From the NCBI RefSeq assembly GCF_008806955.1, contig NZ_CP031727.1, forward strand, positions 1,812,001 through 1,876,000: 64,000 bases of DNA, written 5' to 3'. Within the stretch, counting starts at the first letter, position 1. Each line of letters starts with the position of its first letter. The position numbers and the translations under genes are program-made. Of the stretch, positions 47,381 through 54,404 are shown piece after piece. Below the pieces are notes generated by a model. The model did no database searches. It saw only the letters and a list, made by a program, of their open reading frames with translations, and had not been told where the DNA came from. The stretch is from Cellvibrio sp. KY-YJ-3 (GTDB taxonomy: Bacteria; Pseudomonadota; Gammaproteobacteria; Pseudomonadales; Cellvibrionaceae).

Positions 47381-49843
47381 ATGCAAAACTCAGGTATGCA
47401 AAACTCTGGTGTACAAGCTTCAGGTTTACCCGGTGCCGATACTCCCAAATCGTCTCAATACACGACTGTCGCTATGTCAGAGCAATTAATTATTGAACAT
47501 TTAAAACATTGTCGCGATTTAACGCGCGGCTTTGCGTATCGTGTTTTCCCCAATTTTTGGCGCGAGTGGTGTAAACAGATCCTTGAAATTGCCGAGCAGG
47601 CGAAATCGAATAAAGATCAGGTTGCGCTCTATGAAATCCAGAACTTGCTGAGCGCTGTGCAACAGGCGGCGGAGCAGGAGTTTTGCCAGCACTTGGCCAA
47701 TGGCTTTGTAAAGTTCAAAAACAAATCGCTTAATACCCTTACCGGCGAGGAGCGCTTTAGTGGCGACATTCTCTCGCTAGTCGAGCATTCGGATCTGGAA
47801 GAGACGATTGCCATCACCTCAATTACCCATCGCGCGGATAATTTTTTTGCCGAAAACCTCTGGGCATTGCAACAGCGTTTAGCCCTGCTCAATGACGGCG
47901 AAAAAATTGATGAGCGCACCAACCCTTCCAGCCCGGTACAGTTTTGCGAGGCGCTGCGCAAGGTATTAACGAATCTGGATGTGGATGTAAAAACCAAAAT
48001 CATCGGCTACAAGCTGTTTGATCAGGACGTGATCGGCATGCTCGGCGAGCTGTATGACGAGCTTAACGACTATTTGATCCGCCAGAATTTACTGCCCAAT
48101 CTGCGTTTTGTGGTAGCACAGGATAAAGCTGACGCGGCTCGTGAGGACGCCATCCAGGATGATCCTTCCGAGCGAAACAGAACGGATGCTGAGCTGCAGC
48201 AACAAACCCTGGATGCCCAACAGCATCAGCGCCGCGCTAGCGATAAACTGCTAACCGGTGCGCTCAATCCCAACGATATTCAATATCAAAACAGTTTGCT
48301 GAATGCGATTCGCTTGTTGCAAACCCATGTCACCCAATTAATGCCCGCTGTTCAGGCTAGCGGCTTTACGGGGACGGCGGAGCAGGGCAATCGCGGGGCG
48401 AATAACATACCAGCGCCTGCCACTACAATGCCGGGCGCCACGGCGGTTGCCGCTGTGGCCAATACGCCGCCAGCGCAACTGCAGATATACAGCAGCAATC
48501 AATTGGTGAATGTTCTGGAGCAGATGCAGGGCAAGGCTTATCACCTGAGCCAGCAAGCCTTGGCTGACCGCGACGCTGGCCCGGTTGTTATTCCGGTGCA
48601 AACCGTGGCCGCTGTCAGCCAGCAAATGATGCAGCAGATTGCCAGCGAAAATGAAAACGGCGCGGTAGAAGCGGGTGATATGCAAACCATCGACCTGGTC
48701 GGCATGTTGTTTGAGTACATGCTCTCCGACGATCACTTGCCCGATTCAGTCAAAGCGCTGCTCAGTTATTTACACACGCCGTTTCTCAAAATCGCTTTTA
48801 TCGATAAAGGCTTTTTTGAGCAACCGGAACACCCGGCGCGGGTGTTGCTCAACAGCCTTGCCGAAGCGGGTGTGCGTTGGGTGAGTAATGACGGTAGCGA
48901 CCAATACGATATTTTCACCAAAATCAAAACCACGGTGTTCAGGCTGTTGCATGAGTTCAAGAACGATGTGCGCATTTTTGCCGAGCTGCTGATTGAATTT
49001 AATGGCTACACCAACAATGTGGCGCGCCGTCAGGAATTGATGGAGCGGCGCGCGCTGGAGAAAGCCCAGGGTGAAGAAAAACTGCGCGAAGCTAAATTGC
49101 AGGTGAATCACGAGGTGCGTAGTCGCACCGATAACCGTGAAATGCCTTCTGCAATCCTCCTGTTATTGCTTCAGCCCTGGTCGGATTACTTGTCCTTTGT
49201 GCTACTGCGCTACGGCGAAAAATCCGAGAGCTGGACGCGTGCGCTCAAAGTAATTGACGATTTGCTCTGGTCGCTGGAACCCAAAACCAGCCAGCAGGAC
49301 AAGGTCAAACAAATGGAGCTGCAGGATAATCTGCATGCGGCGCTCGAGCGCGGTTTTGAAACCATTGGCTACGAGCAGGCCAAGGGCCGCAAATTGTTGG
49401 ATGCGGTAGCGTCCCTGCAGCGCATGGCGTTGCTCAGCCGTAAAGCCGAGCCAGCTCCGGCACCAATGCGCAGCAAACTGGAATTACTCGCGGCGGAAAA
49501 AGCCGGGCATGCCAACGTCCAGCAGCAGCCTGTTTCTACCGAAGAGGCCAAGATTGTCGACAGCCTGAAAATGGTGGAGTTTGGTACCTGGTTTGAGTTT
49601 GATGGCGGCAAGCGTCTGAAAGTGGCCTGGTACAACAAAAAGACCCAGCACTACATGCTGGTGGATCAGCAGGGGCGCAAAGTATCGCTGGCGGCAGGTT
49701 TACAGCTGGCGCGGGATATGATCGCCGGGCGCGCCAAAATTATTGCGGGCAGTACCAAACCCTTCTTTGAGCGAGCGCTGGAAAATATTTATCACACACT
49801 CAACGAGCGTGCCGATCACCTCAAAACGGGGGCTGCATCATGA
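47381..49843 (+). CDS. DUF1631 family protein, second copy
   Basis: 820 residues, cytoplasmic, paralogous to the 36173 gene: EHLKHCRDLTRGFAYRVFPNFW at the N-terminus, LVGMLFEYMLSDDHLPDSVKALLSYLHTPFLKIAFIDKGFF and HPARVLLNSLAEAG in the middle, and the C-terminal block GTWFEFDGGKRLKVAW. A Gln/Ala-rich linker occupies about 270-360. The start is unsure: ATG 47381 opens with a threefold 15-bp tandem repeat (MQNSG-MQNSG-VQASG), ATG 47474 gives MSEQLIIEHL as in the other copy, and the only strong ribosome site (AAGGAAT) serves an out-of-frame ATG at 47361. It overlaps a PilZ-like gene by 4 bases. Confidence 0.87.
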   Translation: MQNSGMQNSGVQASGLPGADTPKSSQYTTVAMSEQLIIEHLKHCRDLTRGFAYRVFPNFWREWCKQILEIAEQAKSNKDQVALYEIQNLLSAVQQAAEQEFCQHLANGFVKFKNKSLNTLTGEERFSGDILSLVEHSDLEETIAITSITHRADNFFAENLWALQQRLALLNDGEKIDERTNPSSPVQFCEALRKVLTNLDVDVKTKIIGYKLFDQDVIGMLGELYDELNDYLIRQNLLPNLRFVVAQDKADAAREDAIQDDPSERNRTDAELQQQTLDAQQHQRRASDKLLTGALNPNDIQYQNSLLNAIRLLQTHVTQLMPAVQASGFTGTAEQGNRGANNIPAPATTMPGATAVAAVANTPPAQLQIYSSNQLVNVLEQMQGKAYHLSQQALADRDAGPVVIPVQTVAAVSQQMMQQIASENENGAVEAGDMQTIDLVGMLFEYMLSDDHLPDSVKALLSYLHTPFLKIAFIDKGFFEQPEHPARVLLNSLAEAGVRWVSNDGSDQYDIFTKIKTTVFRLLHEFKNDVRIFAELLIEFNGYTNNVARRQELMERRALEKAQGEEKLREAKLQVNHEVRSRTDNREMPSAILLLLLQPWSDYLSFVLLRYGEKSESWTRALKVIDDLLWSLEPKTSQQDKVKQMELQDNLHAALERGFETIGYEQAKGRKLLDAVASLQRMALLSRKAEPAPAPMRSKLELLAAEKAGHANVQQQPVSTEEAKIVDSLKMVEFGTWFEFDGGKRLKVAWYNKKTQHYMLVDQQGRKVSLAAGLQLARDMIAGRAKIIAGSTKPFFERALENIYHTLNERADHLKTGAAS

Positions 49844-50202
49844 CGCACAATTGTTCCAAGGAGCATGATCGCGAACTGGAGCGGCATATCATCAACGGCG
49901 ATGTGGATGTTTATGACAGTTTGCGCGATATGTATGTTGGCCGCTTGGTAAATATCCATACCCAAGGATTGATGGTGATGGGGGATTTGTCACTGGAAGA
50001 GGATCGCCTTTACACCCTGGACTTGCATTTGCCCGAGCCAGTTAATGATCAAATGGTGATTCATTTGGGGGTGGATTGTTTGTGGACGCGGGAGGCTGAT
50101 CTGGCAGGTAAATACTGGATTGGTTTTTCCATTATCGATGCATCTTCACAGGCGTTGCAGTCTATTCAAGCGTTGGTGGAGCGATTGGGCGAGTCTTATT
50201 AG
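49840..50202 (+). CDS. PilZ-like domain protein
   Basis: 120 residues. DVYDSLRDMYVGRLVNIHTQGLMVMGDLSLEEDRLYTLDLHLPEPV, followed by VDCLWTREADLAGKYWIGFSIIDAS, fits the beta-barrel pattern of PilZ domains, which bind c-di-GMP. The usual RxxxR motif ahead of the barrel is not clear and the D/NxSxxG motif is changed to NIHTQG, so c-di-GMP binding is doubtful. The start overlaps the DUF1631 stop (ATGA), so the two are probably translated together and may act together. Confidence 0.75.
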   Translation: MTHNCSKEHDRELERHIINGDVDVYDSLRDMYVGRLVNIHTQGLMVMGDLSLEEDRLYTLDLHLPEPVNDQMVIHLGVDCLWTREADLAGKYWIGFSIIDASSQALQSIQALVERLGESY

Positions 50203-50228
50203 TTTGTGATTGCCACCCTTATCCCGTT

Positions 50229-50263
50229 AAAAAGGCGCCGCGTTGGTAACGCGGCGCCTTTTT
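50229..50263. terminator. Strong bidirectional terminator after the PilZ-like gene
   Basis: GGCGCCGCGTT-GGT-AACGCGGCGCC, a perfect 11-bp stem with an A-tract before and T5 after. It lies between the PilZ-like gene (plus) and the convergent phospholipase gene (minus) and can serve both. Confidence 0.93.
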
Positions 50264-50291
50264 GCATTTCAGGCAAGCCAGTAGGCGGCAT

Positions 50292-51398
50292 TTAAAACAG
50301 GTCAGTAAATACTATGCCCAGCGCAAATACTTCCAGGTCGACGTTGTAGTCAATCAGGCTGTGACCATAACCTTTAAAGTATTTCAGTTGGCCGCGCAGG
50401 TTGCTGCTGATTGGGAAACTCCAGCCCAGTTCAAGGGCGCCGCGATTGTCGCCATCCAGCGCGTTGCGCAGCATAACGCTGTAAATGTCGTCCTTACGCT
50501 GATAGGCCGCGTTAAATTCAAATTTCCCCATGTAGTCGGTGATATCCGGGTTGTCGTCGCCATCGGGATCGCCGGGGTATTCCTGTGCGGATTCCGGCAG
50601 GCGATACCAGGGGTTGAGTGCAAAGGCAAAGTTGCCTCGCTCGAACACGCTATTGAGCATCACCCGGTTCCAGCTGCGCGATAACAGGCCGCCCTGGCCG
50701 TTGGATTGATGGTTGAGAATTACGTCGTTGAGCACATTGCGAAAACCCAAAAACTCCCAGTCATTGGTAAAACTGAGAATTAACTCTGGTTGGTGATTGG
50801 TTTCGCGAAAGGGGGCTGAGTCGGCATCGCTGTAAAGCTGCCAGAGCGAGTGGTTGGTATAACCCAGGTAGAGGTGGCCGTTATCGCCAAAAATATCCTC
50901 GCGTAGCAGTATTTTGATGCTCAGCTGGAAGTCCGCTTCGGCTTTGCTCAGGTCGCTCAGGGATTCATTGTCATTGTCGCGATAGGGTGACTCGTTGGGA
51001 GTGCGGGTATAGCTGGCGGGGAAAAAGTAATTAATTTTGTGTGGGGTGAGCATAAACCGGTTGGCGCGATTAAGTGCCTCCAGCGTCATGCGCCGTTTGA
51101 GCAGGCGCTCACCCTTATCGCCAGTGCTGTCTTCGCTGCTGACCTGTTGCTCTTGTAATTCGCTTTCGCCCGCGCTCTGCAATTGTTGTTCATAGAGCAA
51201 CTGGCACCCCTGACGCAACTCAGCGACGGTCATGGTCGCAGCCGCACTGGGGATGGAGGCTTGCAGGCAGCTATTCATCGCCTCGGTTGGCATCTCGGGC
51301 GCAGATGTGGCGGGGGTGGTCTCTGTGGGCTGCGCGCTAAGGTTAGCGCTGAGCAGGGCGGAGCAAACCGGTAACACCAAAGGCCAGACGGAACGCAT
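50292..51398 (-). CDS. pldA: Outer membrane phospholipase A (OMPLA, PldA)
   Basis: 368 residues: signal peptide (cut near residue 22, LSA-QPT), an N-terminal region of about 95 residues rich in Ala/Glu/Gln, then the 12-strand beta-barrel ending in ...GIVFTDLF with C-terminal Phe. The catalytic triad is visible in LNHQSNGQGGLLSRSWNRV: His230, Ser232 and Asn244, with the same spacing as His142, Ser144 and Asn156 of E. coli. PldA breaks down phospholipids that reach the outer leaflet. The N-terminal extension before the barrel is longer than in E. coli. Confidence 0.95.
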   Translation of the reverse strand: MRSVWPLVLPVCSALLSANLSAQPTETTPATSAPEMPTEAMNSCLQASIPSAAATMTVAELRQGCQLLYEQQLQSAGESELQEQQVSSEDSTGDKGERLLKRRMTLEALNRANRFMLTPHKINYFFPASYTRTPNESPYRDNDNESLSDLSKAEADFQLSIKILLREDIFGDNGHLYLGYTNHSLWQLYSDADSAPFRETNHQPELILSFTNDWEFLGFRNVLNDVILNHQSNGQGGLLSRSWNRVMLNSVFERGNFAFALNPWYRLPESAQEYPGDPDGDDNPDITDYMGKFEFNAAYQRKDDIYSVMLRNALDGDNRGALELGWSFPISSNLRGQLKYFKGYGHSLIDYNVDLEVFALGIVFTDLF

Positions 51399-51534
51399 GG
51401 GCAGCTTCTCTCGGGGTGAGGTTGAGCGACAGTTGGCCGTTATTCTAGGCGTTGTCGCTCAGGAGGCAAGCAGTCTACCCTGCACTGTGCGGCATCGGTA
51501 AAGTGATTCACAGATTGCCAGCACATTTGCTCGC

Positions 51535-52560
51535 TCAACAAGTCTCCAGCCAGAGTTCTATATCCTGTTCGTGCCAATCGGTGAGCAGGTGTACGCCTTC
51601 ATCAACCACTTTCAAATACATGTCGATTATGTCTGAGGCCAGCACAAACAAGCGATGGCTGTCGGCATTGATCTGGTGCGGGTTAACCACATCGCTCTCC
51701 ACCATGGTAAGCAGGAAATCGAGTTTGATTTCATAGCTTTTCAGTTGCGAGAGCATAATCAGGTCTTTATCCAGCAAACCTTCCAGACGTTTGGTTTGAT
51801 GGCGCAATTTTTCGTTGTTCACGCGGGTGCATTGAATGGCGTAGCGCAGTTTGCTGGTCACATCTTTATCGCAGTAGCCCAGTGCCGAGGCGTAGGTAGA
51901 CAGGGCGCGAATACGGCCAATTTGCTCCGCCACGGCGGGCATTAAGCGGGTGGAAAAGTGCAGCACCTCCAGGTATTTAAAACGATTGGGGTAGCTACTA
52001 CCTTCGGTGGGCGGCGCGCTGGGTTCGGCGCTGTTGCGCTCGGTTTGGCTAAGCGCTTGCGATGTGGGCTGCTCCAGCTGTTTGCCCAGCGCGGCAACCA
52101 TGCTCAGTAACTGTTCGATCAGGTGACAGTGCAGCTCATAGTTATCAACCACGGCGTCCTGTTGCCAATCGCGGCTGATGGTCAGCCAGGCGTTGCTCAG
52201 GTTTTCCCGATCCCGGGCGCTGAGCAGGTTAAGGCTGCGGGCGGCAAACGCCTGCACCAACTCCAAACGGCGCTCCAGTTGTACTTGCAGTTGGGTCAAT
52301 TCCGCGCGGAATAATGCATTGCCCCCCAGGGCTCCCATCGACATACCGCGGTGTCGCTGCACTGCTTTAATCATCTGGATCAGTTGCTTCACCAGTGTCA
52401 GGGCATCCAGTCGCTGCTGGTACTCTTCGCAAAACAGGGCAAATTGGGGCGACCCTTTGCTACCTGATGGTGCACCAAATGAAGGGTTGTGCATGTTGAT
52501 AGTGCCTGTTCCCATTTTCTCTACCGCTCTATTCGTGAAATTGCCTGTATTCCGGTGCAT
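51535..52560 (-). CDS. Soluble protein with NIT-like (nitrate/nitrite-sensing) helical domain
   Basis: 341 residues, mainly helical, with no signal peptide or membrane segment. Two stretches recall the NIT sensing fold: KAVQRHRGMSMGALGGN with a following long helix, and AEQIGRIRALSTYASALG. NIT domains normally sit outside the membrane in receptors; here it stands alone with no output domain that I can see. A Ser/Pro/Glu-rich linker is near 165-190. The start may be at 52560 or at ATG 52515, which has a somewhat better ribosome site. It is 136 bp upstream of pldA on the same strand. Function unknown. Confidence 0.7.
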   Translation of the reverse strand: MHRNTGNFTNRAVEKMGTGTINMHNPSFGAPSGSKGSPQFALFCEEYQQRLDALTLVKQLIQMIKAVQRHRGMSMGALGGNALFRAELTQLQVQLERRLELVQAFAARSLNLLSARDRENLSNAWLTISRDWQQDAVVDNYELHCHLIEQLLSMVAALGKQLEQPTSQALSQTERNSAEPSAPPTEGSSYPNRFKYLEVLHFSTRLMPAVAEQIGRIRALSTYASALGYCDKDVTSKLRYAIQCTRVNNEKLRHQTKRLEGLLDKDLIMLSQLKSYEIKLDFLLTMVESDVVNPHQINADSHRLFVLASDIIDMYLKVVDEGVHLLTDWHEQDIELWLETC

Positions 52561-52655
52561 TTTGGCGCATCAGAAAACCTACAAATCGCTATTACCTGTC
52601 TATTGCCTAAATCTTGGCAACAGGCGTGCCAGTTACAAAATAATGGTTTTGCATG

Positions 52656-52695
52656 GATGATAAATATTGTGCCAATAAAAATAGGGGCTTAATAT
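52656..52695 (+). promoter_or_regulatory. Promoter of the halogenase-like gene, shared 40-bp box
   Basis: TTGTGC (52667-52672) and TAATAT (52690-52695) with a 17-bp spacer form a sigma-70 promoter. The 40-bp segment is 31/40 identical to 54310-54349 ahead of the GH95 gene, including TGATAAA, GCCAATAAAAA and CTTAA. Confidence 0.7.
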
Positions 52696-52768
52696 CAATC
52701 ATTTGGTCTTAATGACAATAATAAGTTGGGCCACTAGCGATCGTGCTAGCAGCTTGGGAGTTGTGTTG

Positions 52769-54256
52769 ATGTCAAACAAACCTGTTAACCATATAGTCAT
52801 TGCTGGCGGCGGTACCGCCGGCTGGATGACGGCAGCCTATTTAGCGCGCTGGCTGGAACCCACCAATATCCAGGTCACGCTAGTCGAGTCTGAGTTAATT
52901 GGCACAGTGGGGGTGGGGGAGGCCACGGTGCCGGGCATCCATCAATTCATCAAACACTTAGGCGTAAAAGAGAGTGAGTTTATCGCCGCCACCCATGCCA
53001 CCTTTAAGCTCGGCATCGAATTCGAAGGCTGGGTTGCACCGGAACAGACGTTTTTCCACCCGTTTGCCGGGTACGGCGTACCGATTGAGGATCGTCCCTT
53101 TCACAAGACCTGGTGGTCGGCCAAACAAGAGGGTTACAGCGCCAGTTTGGCGGAGTTTTGCTTATGCACCCAGCTGGCCGGTGCAGGCAAATTTGCGCAG
53201 CCGAGCTTTGATCCCGACAGTCGTTTAGCCTGGTACAACTACGCCTATCACTTTGACGCCTCACTGTTTGCCAAATACCTGCGCGGCTACGCCGAACAGC
53301 GCCGGGTCACGCGGATAGAGGGAAAAATCCAGCAGGTTACACTCGATCCCGACAGCGGTTTTATCCAGTCACTGCAACTGGAGTCAGGGCAGGTTATTGG
53401 CGGCGATTTGTTTGTGGACTGCTCGGGCATGAGTGCATTGCTCATCGAAAAAGCCTTGGGGGTGGGCTATGAGGATTGGAGCCAGTGGCTGCTGAGCGAT
53501 TCGGCGCTGGCAGTGCAGACCCGAACCGTGGCCGAGCCAGATCCATTCACTCGCTCAACCGCACGTAGCGCAGGCTGGCAGTGGCATATTCCGCTGCAGC
53601 ATCGGGTGGGCAATGGCTATGTCTATTCCAGCCAATTTATCAGTGAGGATCAGGCGCGTGCGGAGCTGCTAGCCAACATCGAGGGCGAAAGGCTCACCGA
53701 GCCGAGGTTGATCCGTTTTACTACCGGCATGCGCGACCATTTCTGGCATAAAAACTGTGTGGCGATTGGCCTCTCCAGTGGTTTTCTGGAGCCTTTGGAA
53801 TCCACCAGTATTTCCCTTATCCAGACTGGTATCAGCAAGCTCGCCGCGTTTTTGGTGAACTTTGAGATTAATGACCAACATGTGGCTGAAGCCAACCGCC
53901 TCAATCGCCTGGAGTACGAGCGCATCCGCGATTTTATTATCCTGCACTACAAGTTAAATGGTCGCCCGGAGCCCTTGTGGCAGCATGTACAGGCGATGGA
54001 TATCCCTGCCAGCCTTACAGAAAAAATTGCCCATTTTAAGGCGACAGGTGACATCCAATTGCTGGAGCAGGAATCCTTTGTTGAGGAGAGCTGGATCAGC
54101 ATGTTTGCGGGATTTGGCCTCAGTCCAGCTGCGCTAACACCATCTCGCGACTCCGCCAAAATGCACACCGTCATGGACAAAATGCGTGCGGCGATCGTTA
54201 AAGGGCGCGAGTACGCCCCTTCTCATGCCGATTTTCTGCGGACTCTGGGTTCATAA
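52769..54256 (+). CDS. Flavin-dependent tryptophan halogenase family protein
   Basis: 495 residues. The FAD-binding GGGTAGW (13-19), VGVGEATVPGI, a lysine at residue 80 (ATFKLGIEF) at the place of the catalytic lysine of PrnA, and the halogenase motif WxWxIP (WQWHIP) are present. It ends with the GFLEPLESTSISLIQ segment typical of the family. Known members halogenate tryptophan, but many relatives in Xanthomonas and Caulobacter lie in carbohydrate loci with TonB receptors, and their substrate is unknown. ATG 52769 has TTGGGAG 8 bases upstream. It precedes the GH95 gene by 148 bp. Confidence 0.93.
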   Translation: MSNKPVNHIVIAGGGTAGWMTAAYLARWLEPTNIQVTLVESELIGTVGVGEATVPGIHQFIKHLGVKESEFIAATHATFKLGIEFEGWVAPEQTFFHPFAGYGVPIEDRPFHKTWWSAKQEGYSASLAEFCLCTQLAGAGKFAQPSFDPDSRLAWYNYAYHFDASLFAKYLRGYAEQRRVTRIEGKIQQVTLDPDSGFIQSLQLESGQVIGGDLFVDCSGMSALLIEKALGVGYEDWSQWLLSDSALAVQTRTVAEPDPFTRSTARSAGWQWHIPLQHRVGNGYVYSSQFISEDQARAELLANIEGERLTEPRLIRFTTGMRDHFWHKNCVAIGLSSGFLEPLESTSISLIQTGISKLAAFLVNFEINDQHVAEANRLNRLEYERIRDFIILHYKLNGRPEPLWQHVQAMDIPASLTEKIAHFKATGDIQLLEQESFVEESWISMFAGFGLSPAALTPSRDSAKMHTVMDKMRAAIVKGREYAPSHADFLRTLGS

Positions 54257-54309
54257 AGTAGCCACGTTGTTTCCTTTGGTAGCATGAAAACGGTGCCATT
54301 TTTGTTATA

Positions 54310-54349
54310 GGTGATAAAGCTTGCGCCAATAAAAACATTGCCTTAACAT
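54310..54349 (+). promoter_or_regulatory. Promoter of the GH95 - TonB receptor operon, shared 40-bp box
   Basis: TTGCGC (54321-54326) and TAACAT (54344-54349), 17-bp spacer. The segment is the second copy of the box at 52656-52695. Transcription would begin near 54356, about 50 bases before the GH95 start codon. Confidence 0.7.
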
Positions 54350-54404
54350 TGCTCCATATAGTCATATATACCATATACATCTGACCCATTCTGAGGTAAG
54401 CCGC

